The notes: a model not told the origin generated them from the sequence alone. Shown: positions 1 to 6,825, counted from the stretch's first letter. The stretch: DNA of 9,806 bases from an uncultured Lachnospiraceae bacterium (GCA_910585655.1 CAJUFW010000038.1:12299-22104), one strand, 5' to 3'. Translations and numbers: made by a program.

Positions 1-5
1 CTGAC

Positions 6-38
6 ACACTCTTTCCCTACACGACGCTCTTCCGATCT
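6..38 (+). other. Illumina TruSeq-type read 1 adapter, not genomic
   Basis: These 33 bases match the Illumina universal/read 1 adapter, which ends in GACGCTCTTCCGATCT, from memory of the adapter sequence. The five bases before it (CTGAC, 1-5) would be the end of an index read; they agree with the last five bases of the i5 index D508 as I remember it. Genomic sequence therefore begins at 39. The open frame of the first gene runs straight into the adapter. Confidence 0.97.
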
Positions 39-563
39 CTCTAAGTATTTCTGTTGTAAGCCAGACCGCCCCTTCGCTTCTCTGATAGGCGCATCCCACT
101 CATCAATAATCATGATAAATTTATTCCCAACCAATTTTGCCGCGTTGGCTAACGTCGCTACGAACCCCTCCACTACCTTCAGCTCTGAATATTGTTCTAC
201 CAGTTCCCGCACAATATTTCTCTGAATATAGGATACGATATCTTCCATAACAGTTTCTCCAATCACCCCTGTCATATCCAGATAAATTACATCATATTGA
301 TTCAAATGCTTCCGGTACTGCCTGTCGCCGGCAATTATCAGATCGGAAAAAAGCTCTGACGAATCACAGGTTTTGTCGTAATAGGCGCACAGCATCTGCG
401 CTGCAAACGATTTCCCAAAGCGGCGCGGTCTGCTGATACAAGTTAGATGCCTTGGAGTATCAATCGTCTGATTGATTAAGGTGATCAGTCCTGATTTATC
501 CACATAAAGATCGTTCCTGATCTGAGCAAACCCGCTGTTGCCAGGATTTAAATAACTTCCCAT
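39..563 (-). CDS. AAA-ATPase-like protein, N-terminal part (cut by the left edge)
   Basis: A frame of 175 codons opens at ATG 563-561 and is still open where the adapter begins, so the C-terminal part is missing. The start is supported by GGGAGG eight bases upstream and by the promoter at 604-632. The N-terminus has the family hallmarks: a P-G-N-S-G-F segment (7-12), IRND-YVDKSGLI (15-27), a degenerate P-loop RPRRFGKS (45-52), and a Walker B-like IIDEWD (152-157). These are typical of the 'predicted AAA-ATPase' family (PF09820), which usually carries a C-terminal PD-(D/E)XK nuclease-like domain (PF08011) and is about 500-580 aa long. Only about a third is visible here, and the nuclease domain is not. 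The family is cytosolic and occurs in many copies in Clostridia and Bacteroidetes. Its biological role is not established, so no function is claimed beyond probable nucleotide binding. Confidence 0.9.
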
Positions 564-656
564 TGCATCTTCCTCCCTTCAGGCTTTTGCAACTTCTGAT
601 TTTATTATACCCCTATCTCTTCGGTATTACAATAAGATACCAAAAAAGAGCGACTT
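564..656. other. Intergenic stretch with a promoter and no clear terminator
   Basis: Besides the promoter at 604-632 and the ribosome binding site near 571-577, this 93-base gap holds only a weak GGTAT/ATACC inverted repeat (5-bp stem, minus strand) and a short T-run. I see no GC-rich stem followed by U's, so read-through from the upstream operon cannot be excluded. Confidence 0.4.
604..632 (-). promoter_or_regulatory. Sigma-A promoter of the AAA-ATPase-like gene
   Basis: On the minus strand a TTGTAA -35 (627-632) is followed by exactly 17 bases and a perfect TATAAT -10 (604-609). Transcription would start near 597, leaving a leader of about 35 nt before the ATG at 563. The promoter lies between the small frame at 657-875 and the AAA-like gene, so that gene can be transcribed independently of the operon upstream. 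Confidence 0.72.
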
Positions 657-875
657 TTACCGAACCGCCTCCTCCCCCGTCACCAGCTCCCCCAGCCAGT
701 TCGCAAAGCGTTCTGTATAAAAGGAATAATACGAAACTCCCTTTTTCCGCCGATACCGCCTGCAAACTGCCAGGTTCTGCACAATCCCCCATGTTCCCTG
801 TAAAAGAATCAACGCCAGTTCCCAATATTTCATACGCGACTTTACAAAACCTTCTATTTTTATAAAATTCCACAC
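657..875 (-). CDS. 72-aa frame, probable internally deleted remnant of a larger protein
   Basis: A GTG at 875-873 lies eight bases after GGGGG within AGGGGGAAG (near 882-889), a good ribosome binding site, and the frame ends with TAA at 657-659. An in-frame ATG at 833-831 has no comparable site. The N-terminal part (about 16-36) is hydrophobic and contains LLQGTWGIVQNLA. The C-terminal part (about 38-72) is basic and aromatic, with RRYRRKKG and SYYSFYTERFANWLGE. From memory, both ends resemble the two ends of a clostridial membrane-associated protein of roughly 170-200 aa, whose missing middle carries a zinc-protease-like HEYGH motif. Here the halves are joined in frame near residues 36-38. 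It follows the ADP-ribosylglycohydrolase gene by 57 nt and may be read from the same transcript. It may be a pseudogene or a genuine small protein; the family assignment is from recall only. Confidence 0.5.
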   Translation of the reverse strand: MWNFIKIEGFVKSRMKYWELALILLQGTWGIVQNLAVCRRYRRKKGVSYYSFYTERFANWLGELVTGEEAVR

Positions 876-932
876 CCAAACTTCCCCCTGTTTTCTTACA
901 GCAAAGAAGCCCAGTAAAGCTTTTAAAGAGCG

Positions 933-1850
933 TTAGATATCGTACTCAAAAAAGATGGAATTTTCCGGAGCTTCCATATAGCTTAACCACTGTTGCGGAA
1001 TCTCGTCCGCAAAAAGAGAAACCATTCCTCCTACAATGGCGCATATGGTATCCCGATCTCCCAAGGCAGAAACTGCCGTCCACAATGCTTCTTCTATCGA
1101 AGTATAGAAATAGGCAGCGCACCAAAGGCAAAGCGGAACCGTATCCTGCGCTGTTAGCCTGATTCCGTTTCCCAGCGCAGAAACGACAAAATCCATTCTG
1201 CTTTCTTTTTTAATAGAAGCCGCAGACAGTATCTTATATTTAGTATCACTCTCTGGCAACCGTTCTGCCACATCCTGCAAAAAAGCTTCTCCCTCTCCGA
1301 AATAACCGCCGAGCTTTTTCTTTAAAAGCAACGCCGATGCCACCGCAACCGCCATTGCGCCCACGATTCCCTCTATATGTGCATGCGTAACTTCAGCCGA
1401 TGCCTTGGCATAGTATAGAACCTTATCCAAATCATCGGCAAAATACGCACCTATTGGTGCAACACGCATTGCGCCGCCGTTTCCCATGGAACCCATCCCG
1501 TCAAAGGCTCCCAGAGCGACCTCCTGCCAATGCTGTCCTTCCCCAATGCTACGCAAAATGGAATGAGCGGTTCCTCCATATCCCCGGTGCCAATCCAACG
1601 TATAATTCTTTGCAAAAACTCTTGCCAACTCATCCTGATTGATAGTTCCATACTTTTCTAAAATACGGTAAATTCCAATCGCCATCACAGTATCATCTGT
1701 AAAGTGCCAGGGTTCCTCTAAAATCCCTCTGTTTTTTATCCTTTGACAAGCCGCTTCATCCGGTATGAAAAAACTCTGCCCAAAGCAATCGCCTAGCGCA
1801 ATTCCATCTAACGCACGTTTTGCGTATTGTATTCTATCCTCTGGTTTCAT
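933..1850 (-). CDS. ADP-ribosylglycohydrolase family protein (DraG/ARH type)
   Basis: A 305-aa cytosolic protein of the usual length for the ADP-ribosylglycohydrolase family (PF03747). These are binuclear Mg/Mn-dependent enzymes that remove ADP-ribose from proteins or related ADP-ribosyl compounds. The metal-binding motifs are intact: an N-terminal GDCFG (20-24), F-T-D-D-T (50-54), GNGGAMR (123-129), and the C-terminal D-R-D-T (265-268) followed by ICAIVGG. The all-helical, alanine-rich centre fits the fold. ATG 1850-1848 directly follows the TAA of the antiporter gene with no gap. Its GGAGAG site lies inside that gene, so the two are probably translationally coupled. The substrate (protein-linked ADP-ribose, as for DraG, or a free or nucleic-acid-linked form) cannot be read from the sequence. 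No cognate ADP-ribosyltransferase (DraT-like) gene is visible in the window. Confidence 0.9.
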   Translation of the reverse strand: MKPEDRIQYAKRALDGIALGDCFGQSFFIPDEAACQRIKNRGILEEPWHFTDDTVMAIGIYRILEKYGTINQDELARVFAKNYTLDWHRGYGGTAHSILRSIGEGQHWQEVALGAFDGMGSMGNGGAMRVAPIGAYFADDLDKVLYYAKASAEVTHAHIEGIVGAMAVAVASALLLKKKLGGYFGEGEAFLQDVAERLPESDTKYKILSAASIKKESRMDFVVSALGNGIRLTAQDTVPLCLWCAAYFYTSIEEALWTAVSALGDRDTICAIVGGMVSLFADEIPQQWLSYMEAPENSIFFEYDI

Positions 1851-3020
1851 TTATGATATCTCTCCTGCTTTCCGCAATGCCAGTTTCGTCACCACCGGTC
1901 CGATCAGCTCATAGACAATCGTTCCGCATAAAATAATCGCGCGGATTTTAGCGCCGTGATGAGGAACCGCCGCCATAGCGACGCTTGCCAGTCCGATCGC
2001 CACACCTGCCTGCGGAATCAGCGTATAACCCAAATATTTCTGTACTACCGGAGCCGCCTTGCTGACCTTTCCGCCAAACCATGCTCCTAACCATTTCCCG
2101 GCTATACGGAATAATACATACAGCACGCCGACGATACCGACCTGCGGCAGAATCGTCAAATCCAGCTCCGCTCCGGAAATAAAGAAAAACAACATAAAAA
2201 CCGGCGGCGTCATTCGATCCAGCTGACTGAATATCATATCGCTTTCCTGGCTGGTATTAACCAGGATACAGCTCATCGCCATACATGCCAGCAAAGAAGA
2301 AAATCCTACCAGATCCGAAATCCCTACACAGATAAAAACCATTGCTATCGTAACTGCCAGACGGTTTCCTCTTCCGGTATACCATTTGACCAGAAAACGG
2401 AAGATAACGCCTAACACCGCGCCAAACAGCAGCGCGCCGAAAATTTCCACTGCCGGATCTAAAATCGTATTCAAAATATTGACTTGCCCGTGGGATTCTA
2501 TCGCCTTCGCTACCGCTACCGAAAGACCAAACGCCATCAACGCCACTGCATCGTCGATCGCCACAACCGGAAGAAGTGTTTCTGTCACCGGTCCCTTTGC
2601 CTTATACTGACGTACGACCATCAGGGTAGCCGCCGGAGCCGTCGCCGCTGCAATCGCTCCCAGACACAAAGAAAACGGAACATCATTGCCTGTGACAACC
2701 AAGATCAGATCGACGACGAATACTGCGCCCAAAGCTTCTGTAAAGGCAATGATAATCGGCGCTTTTCCTACTCTCTTCAAATAAGACAATTTAAATTCTG
2801 CCCCAATCGAAAAGGCGATAAAACCTAAAGCTACTTCTGAAATCAGCGACATCCCCTCTACGACATCCTTTGGTACGATTTTCAGGCAGTACGGACCGGC
2901 TAACAGCCCCATAATGATGTATCCGGTGACATTCGGCAGCTTCACCTGTTTGACGATTTTCCCTGCAATCAGACACAAAAACAGGCAGACAGCCAGATAA
3001 GTTAGCGTATTCCACTCCAT
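1851..3020 (-). CDS. Cation/proton antiporter, CPA2 (Na+/H+ exchanger) family
   Basis: A 389-aa polytopic inner-membrane protein with about 12-13 hydrophobic segments and the Na+/H+ exchanger fold (PF00999). Two hallmarks are present: a TAPAAT sequence (127-132) at the unwound crossing helix, and a paired acidic site A-I-D-D-A (154-158). In NapA/GerN/KefB relatives this pair binds the ion and is generally linked to electrogenic 2H+/cation exchange. The protein ends shortly after the last membrane helix, so it lacks the RCK/TrkA-N domain that gates KefB/KefC. That leaves the PII-like protein encoded just upstream as a candidate regulator. ATG 3020-3018 follows the PII-like stop codon by 2 nt, and the next gene starts immediately after its own stop. 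Whether it carries Na+ or K+ cannot be told. Confidence 0.9.
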   Translation of the reverse strand: MEWNTLTYLAVCLFLCLIAGKIVKQVKLPNVTGYIIMGLLAGPYCLKIVPKDVVEGMSLISEVALGFIAFSIGAEFKLSYLKRVGKAPIIIAFTEALGAVFVVDLILVVTGNDVPFSLCLGAIAAATAPAATLMVVRQYKAKGPVTETLLPVVAIDDAVALMAFGLSVAVAKAIESHGQVNILNTILDPAVEIFGALLFGAVLGVIFRFLVKWYTGRGNRLAVTIAMVFICVGISDLVGFSSLLACMAMSCILVNTSQESDMIFSQLDRMTPPVFMLFFFISGAELDLTILPQVGIVGVLYVLFRIAGKWLGAWFGGKVSKAAPVVQKYLGYTLIPQAGVAIGLASVAMAAVPHHGAKIRAIILCGTIVYELIGPVVTKLALRKAGEIS

Positions 3021-3022
3021 TC

Positions 3023-3361
3023 CTAATCACCAAGCCCTTCTACATAAGTAATCGGAAGCGAAAATAAAATCCCGGTATTTGGTTTGTTCAGATTCCCGGC
3101 TACCCGTTTGATAACCGCTCTCGCTTCTGCCGCCTGTTCGTCCTTTATGACAAAAAGCAAGATCTTACTCAATTCCTTTTCTTCATCCGAAAGTACCCGC
3201 CGCAGAATCCCGAACATCGGCAGATCTTCCATATTAGCCAAAGTGCTGGCCATTCCGGTGCCGTCTATACTCGTTCCACCATGTACCCCCGCTTCCGCCA
3301 GCTCCTTGACCAGTTCGTTGACCAGTTCCACATGCTTTAAAATCAAAACCAATAACTGCAT
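3023..3361 (-). CDS. PII-like (GlnB-superfamily) signalling protein
   Basis: A 112-aa soluble protein with the ferredoxin-like alternation of PII proteins: a first strand MQLLVLIL, helix 9-25, a Gly-rich T-loop-like stretch (28-52) containing S-I-D-G-T-G-M, a strand SKILLFVI, helix 75-89, and a C-terminal strand TGILFSLPITYVEGLG that matches the PII signature around GKIFVLPV. Canonical PII trimers sense ATP/ADP and 2-oxoglutarate and bind target proteins or membrane channels through the T-loop. Here the loop has no Tyr equivalent to the uridylylation site, and the chain stops before the RIRTGE tail of GlnB, so it belongs with divergent PII-like proteins. I chose ATG 3361-3359, five bases after AGGGAG; a GTG at 3367 would add two residues. 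It is the first gene of the operon and sits 2 nt from the antiporter, its likely partner. Confidence 0.8.
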   Translation of the reverse strand: MQLLVLILKHVELVNELVKELAEAGVHGGTSIDGTGMASTLANMEDLPMFGILRRVLSDEEKELSKILLFVIKDEQAAEARAVIKRVAGNLNKPNTGILFSLPITYVEGLGD

Positions 3362-3438
3362 ACTCACTCCCTCTTTCCTTTTGCTTTTCTATTCGCGGCT
3401 GAATGTTATCTCCATACCCGAATATTAATTTCTGCCTT

Positions 3439-3467
3439 ATCATACGCCTGTAAAAATCATTCGTCAA
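3439..3467 (-). promoter_or_regulatory. Sigma-A promoter of the PII-like/antiporter/hydrolase operon
   Basis: On the minus strand TTGACG (-35, 3462-3467) is separated by exactly 17 bases from TATGAT (-10, 3439-3444). Transcription should start near 3432, giving a leader of about 70 nt. It is arranged back to back with the MATE promoter, with 32 bp between the two -35 boxes. Confidence 0.8.
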
Positions 3468-3479
3468 GTAGGAAATATT

Positions 3480-3489
3480 AAAGTACTTT
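3480..3489. repeat. Perfect 10-bp palindrome between divergent promoters (possible operator)
   Basis: AAAGTACTTT reads the same on both strands and lies midway between the two -35 boxes (3467 and 3500). It is short and AT-rich, so chance is possible. A role as a shared binding site is inferred from position only. Confidence 0.3.
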
Positions 3490-3499
3490 TTTGGATACC

Positions 3500-3528
3500 T
3501 GGACATCCTCCTCCATTTGTATTATAAT
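3500..3528 (+). promoter_or_regulatory. Sigma-A promoter of the MATE gene
   Basis: TGGACA (-35, 3500-3505; one mismatch to consensus), exactly 17 bases, then a perfect TATAAT (-10, 3523-3528). Transcription would start near 3535, leaving a leader of about 43 nt before the ATG at 3578. GGAT at 3493-3496 and ATCC at 3505-3508 form an inverted pair flanking the -35 box, which might be part of an operator. Confidence 0.8.
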
Positions 3529-3577
3529 GAAAGATGGTCTGCGATTCTACCATTTTAAGCAAAGGAGAAGGATTTAT

Positions 3578-4996
3578 ATGGCGTCAAATCAACAACAAAT
3601 CAATGTGACAGACGAGTCGCGCAGCGTTACCAAAACCATTCTGCTGCTGGCATGGCCGGTTTTTGTCGAACAGATTTTTACTACGTTAGTCAGCTTTGCC
3701 GATACCGCGATGGTTGGCTCTATGGGCGCGGAGGCAACTGCTTCTATCAGCATCAGCAATTCCCCGATTTTCCTTTTAAACGGAATTATCATGGCTCTGG
3801 GCGTCGGTATTACGGCTCTGGTGGCACGTGCGGCGGGAGCAGGAGACTTTGACCTGGTAAAAAAGCTTATGCGTCATGCGATGATGGTTATTTTTTACAT
3901 AGGACTGCCAATTACCATTCTTACAGCCTCCCTTTCGCGGATGATTCCTTTTTGGATGGGGGCAGGAGAAGATATCCTTGATACGGCGACGCAGTACAAC
4001 CTGATCGTCGCCTTCGGACGTTTCTTCAGTCTGGCAGCTATGGTACTAAATTCCGCTTTCCGTGGTTATGGCGATACAAAAACGCCGATGAAACTGAACC
4101 TGATTATGAACGTCATCAATGTCATCGGCAACTTCCTATTGATTTACCCGACCAGAGTAATTTCCGTGCTTGGATTTTCCTTTACGATGCCGGGTGCTGG
4201 CTGGGGTGTCAACGGTGCGGGCGCCGCTACGGCATTTAGTATGTTGATTGCCGGAATGATGGCTTTTCGTATTGCCTTTGGTCGTAAAAATCCTTATCGA
4301 ATGAGCTTTCAGAGCAAAGCGGATATCATCCCGGATAAAATGCTTTCCAAACAGATTTTCCGCATCAGCTTCCCGGCTATGTTAGAACGTATCTTCATGT
4401 CCTCCTCTGGTATTTTCGTCACCAGTAGTATTGCTACTCTGGGTACAGTCAGCATCGCCGCCAACAGCTTAAGCCTGGCAGCCGAATCGCTCTCTTATAT
4501 GCCGGCGTTCGCTTTTCAGACGGCTATCACAACCTTAGTCGGGCAAGCCCTTGGCGCCGAAAAGCCGCATCTGGCTGAAAAATTTGTACGTACTACCATG
4601 ACAATGGGCGTTATCGTCATGTGCTTTACCGGCGTCGGGCTCTATGTCTTTTCCGAGGGTCTGATCCGTATCTTTACCCCGGATCAGGCGGTTATCAGCA
4701 TGGCTGCCGCCTGTCTGCGTCTGATGGCTCTGATCCAGCCGATTCAGGTAGCCGCCTGGATTTATTCCGGTGTTTTGCGCGGCGCCGGGGATACCACAAT
4801 CAATTTTTACATTACCGCGATTACCAACTGGGGCATCCGTACTCTCTTTTCCGTCTTGGCAATCCGCGCGTTCCATCTGGATTTATATGCTACCTATATC
4901 GTAATGATGGTAGAAATTGCCGCCCGGCTGCTGCTTTTGTTCCTGCGCTACCGGACGGGCAAATGGAAAACGATTATGACAAAAATCGGCGCTTAG
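3578..4996 (+). CDS. MATE family efflux transporter
   Basis: A 472-aa integral membrane protein, the normal length for a MATE (multidrug and toxic compound extrusion) pump. These export cationic drugs or metabolites in exchange for Na+ or H+. It is built as two homologous halves (PF01554; about 20-180 and 250-410), with about 12 hydrophobic segments. The repeat signatures RGYGDTKTP (162-170) and RGAGDTT (401-407), together with VGQALGA (321-327), are characteristic. The frame is open back to 3491, but that extension would run through the -10 box. ATG 3578-3580, preceded by AAGGAG, is therefore taken as the start. It has its own promoter, is divergent from the PII-like operon, and its TAG overlaps the stop of the converging ABC gene by 3 bases. 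The substrate is not predictable; annotation as DinF- or NorM-like would go too far. Confidence 0.94.
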   Translation: MASNQQQINVTDESRSVTKTILLLAWPVFVEQIFTTLVSFADTAMVGSMGAEATASISISNSPIFLLNGIIMALGVGITALVARAAGAGDFDLVKKLMRHAMMVIFYIGLPITILTASLSRMIPFWMGAGEDILDTATQYNLIVAFGRFFSLAAMVLNSAFRGYGDTKTPMKLNLIMNVINVIGNFLLIYPTRVISVLGFSFTMPGAGWGVNGAGAATAFSMLIAGMMAFRIAFGRKNPYRMSFQSKADIIPDKMLSKQIFRISFPAMLERIFMSSSGIFVTSSIATLGTVSIAANSLSLAAESLSYMPAFAFQTAITTLVGQALGAEKPHLAEKFVRTTMTMGVIVMCFTGVGLYVFSEGLIRIFTPDQAVISMAAACLRLMALIQPIQVAAWIYSGVLRGAGDTTINFYITAITNWGIRTLFSVLAIRAFHLDLYATYIVMMVEIAARLLLLFLRYRTGKWKTIMTKIGA

Positions 4997-6825
4997 CCTT
5001 CCTGATAATTTTCAGCCTGCGCTAAAAACAGCTTGCAATACAGACTGTCGCCTTTTTTCATCAGGTTTTCGTGACTGTCAAAATCAGAAATACGTCCACC
5101 GTCAATCACCAGAATCCGATCGCAAAAAACACTGGAAGACATACGGTGAGAAATATAAAGTGCAGTTTTATTTTGTACCATTTGATTAAAATTCTGGTAA
5201 ATATCGGCCTCTGCCAAAGGATCGAGCGCAGAGGTCGGTTCATCCAGGATTACAAGAGAGGCATCTTTATATAATGCTCTGGCAATCGCCACCTTCTGAC
5301 TCTGCCCGCCGGACAGCTCCACTCCCTCCTCGTCATAAGCTTTCCCATAGAGGGAATCCAGTCCGTTCGGCAATTCAGCCAGCTTTTCCGCCAGTCCGAC
5401 CTCACGGACAATCTCCTCCACTCGTTTCGTATCCTCGCCGCCTTTATCCAAAGAAGTGATATTTTCCCGCAAGGTAAAATCAAATAATTTAAAATCCTGA
5501 AACACCGCTGCCAGGCTTCCTACATAGCTGTCATACTCATATTCCTGAATATCCCTGCCATTGACCAGAATCCGACCTGTCGTCGGACGGTACAGTCGGC
5601 AAAGAAGCTTAATCAACGTCGTTTTTCCTGCGCCGTTTAGCCCGACGATCGAGATCTTCTCTCCCTTTTTAATCGTAAAGTTCAAATCAGAGAGTACCTC
5701 CTTCTCACTCCCCGGATACGTAAAGGAAAGCCCCTCAAAACAGATCTCTTCCACTTCCCCGGAAAACGGTACGGTTCCACTCTGTCTAACCTCCGGCAGC
5801 TCCATCAGCTCTAAAAATGGCTCTAAATAATCCAGCATCTGCTTTGTCCGCATCAGATCGTTGATCAGCGTACGAAATTCCGTGGTAAACTGAATCGAAG
5901 CATTGACGTACATGGTAAAGGAACCAAGTCCCAGCTTTGCTGGTACTCCTCCCACCCCACCAACTCCAAGCACTCGTAAGCTGACATATCCATAAGTAAT
6001 AGCGGCATGAAGGATCGAGAGAGCTTCTACCAGTCCCATCATCTTTCCTCGTTTCCGGTAAAATACCTTGAATTCTGCCATAAATTCCTTTGTATAATCC
6101 AGTACCCGCTCCAACAACATTGGTGACATTCCATATAAGCGCGCGTCTTTTTGCAGTGTATCGTCATTATAACCCAAGTTTAAATAATAACCATACTTCC
6201 GGTTGACCGGAATGATCTGCTGAAAAAACCATACCTGATAAGTTGAAAATCTGGACAGCAGAAACAAAATCAATCCAATTGTTACTGCACTGATGATCAG
6301 CAGTACCGGTCCCAAGGTCAGCATGACCGAAAGTAGCCCTGCCAATGTTACTACTGACTTTAACACCAGGGAAGCCCCGTCGATCAGGTTGTAGACGGCG
6401 TTCTGGTTCGTACAGGCAAAAGCGGCACGTTCCTTTAGATCCAGATAATAGGGATTTTCCAGATGAGAATAATCGACGTGCATCAGCTTAATCCCCAGCG
6501 CCTGATTCATTTTTTCGTTCATATATTGGTTTTGAATCTCCATCGTCCGCTTCATCAGCTTTGCCAAAAAGCCAAAAAATAAGTTACAGCCGACTATCGC
6601 CAGCCCCCAAACCAACAGCCACTTTGTTTCCTTGCCGCCCGTCAGCTCGTCAATCAAAAATTTCGGCAAGATGACGTTTGCTAAAATCTGCGCTGCGCTG
6701 ATTAGGGCGTTCGCTGCCACCAGTATGATGTAGATCGGGGAAATACTCCATGCAAGAGTAAAGATTTCCCTCAGCTTTTTCCAGGTACGAGCCTGTTTCT
6801 TTGTTGCCTTACGTTCCTGACTCAT
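4993..6825 (-). CDS. ABC exporter half-transporter, second subunit (permease + ATPase)
   Basis: A 610-aa type IV (exporter-fold) half-transporter with about six membrane helices in residues 1-335 and a nucleotide-binding domain from about 360. The ATPase motifs are complete: Walker A G-L-N-G-A-G-K-T-T (395-403), Q-loop Q443, signature LSGGQ (504-508), Walker B ILDEP with D528 and catalytic E529, and H-loop H560. Its ATG overlaps the stop of the upstream ABC gene as ATGA, and GGGAGGAGG (6833-6841) lies seven bases before it, so the two are translationally coupled and probably form a heterodimer. The permease carries an unusual Gly/Val-rich stretch (287-295) made of a 9-nt tandem repeat. The substrate is unknown; relatives export drugs, lipids or peptides. 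No peptidase or substrate-binding domain is present. It ends tail to tail with the MATE gene. Confidence 0.94.
   Translation of the reverse strand: MSQERKATKKQARTWKKLREIFTLAWSISPIYIILVAANALISAAQILANVILPKFLIDELTGGKETKWLLVWGLAIVGCNLFFGFLAKLMKRTMEIQNQYMNEKMNQALGIKLMHVDYSHLENPYYLDLKERAAFACTNQNAVYNLIDGASLVLKSVVTLAGLLSVMLTLGPVLLIISAVTIGLILFLLSRFSTYQVWFFQQIIPVNRKYGYYLNLGYNDDTLQKDARLYGMSPMLLERVLDYTKEFMAEFKVFYRKRGKMMGLVEALSILHAAITYGYVSLRVLGVGGVGGVPAKLGLGSFTMYVNASIQFTTEFRTLINDLMRTKQMLDYLEPFLELMELPEVRQSGTVPFSGEVEEICFEGLSFTYPGSEKEVLSDLNFTIKKGEKISIVGLNGAGKTTLIKLLCRLYRPTTGRILVNGRDIQEYEYDSYVGSLAAVFQDFKLFDFTLRENITSLDKGGEDTKRVEEIVREVGLAEKLAELPNGLDSLYGKAYDEEGVELSGGQSQKVAIARALYKDASLVILDEPTSALDPLAEADIYQNFNQMVQNKTALYISHRMSSSVFCDRILVIDGGRISDFDSHENLMKKGDSLYCKLFLAQAENYQEG
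5941..5967 (-). repeat. Imperfect 9-nt tandem repeat, three units, inside the ABC permease
   Basis: Read on the minus strand the units are GGAGTTGGT, GGGGTGGGA and GGAGTACCA, encoding Gly-Val-Gly, Gly-Val-Gly and Gly-Val-Pro (residues 287-295) in a loop just before a membrane helix. The repeat keeps the frame. It looks like a small in-frame expansion relative to what I remember of homologues. Confidence 0.5.

Noticed and set aside
563..865. 100-codon plus-strand frame
   Set aside because: It is antisense to the small frame, Pro/Ser-rich from low-complexity C-runs, and its start lies in the ribosome binding site region of the AAA-like gene. It looks like a shadow frame.
613..879. 88-codon minus-strand frame overlapping the 72-codon frame
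   Set aside because: It begins at TTG, is rich in Gly runs at its end and has no recognisable motif. The overlapping frame at 657-875 has the better start codon, the better-spaced ribosome binding site and protein-like sequence.
876..932. Possible terminator after the ADP-ribosylglycohydrolase gene
   Set aside because: Only AT-rich self-complementary bits (CTTTAAAAG, AAAGCTTT) are present, with no GC stem followed by a U-run.
2484..2828. Plus-strand frame antisense to the antiporter
   Set aside because: It has Arg/Gln-rich nonsense composition and no ribosome binding site. The antiporter frame with intact family motifs explains the stretch.
3531..3556. Hairpin in the MATE leader (8-bp AU-rich stem with one G-U pair, 10-base loop)
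   Set aside because: The expected transcription start (about 3535) removes part of the 5' arm, there is no anti-terminator partner or conserved riboswitch pattern, and the stem is weak.
3491..3577. Upstream extension of the MATE frame from a TTG at 3491
   Set aside because: It would place the start inside the -35/-10 promoter region. It adds 29 residues with no MATE similarity, whereas ATG 3578 has AAGGAG upstream.
4980..5040. Possible bidirectional terminator at the MATE/ABC junction
   Set aside because: GCGC and GGC/GCC elements flank short T-runs, but I could not pair them into a stem longer than about 3-4 bp.
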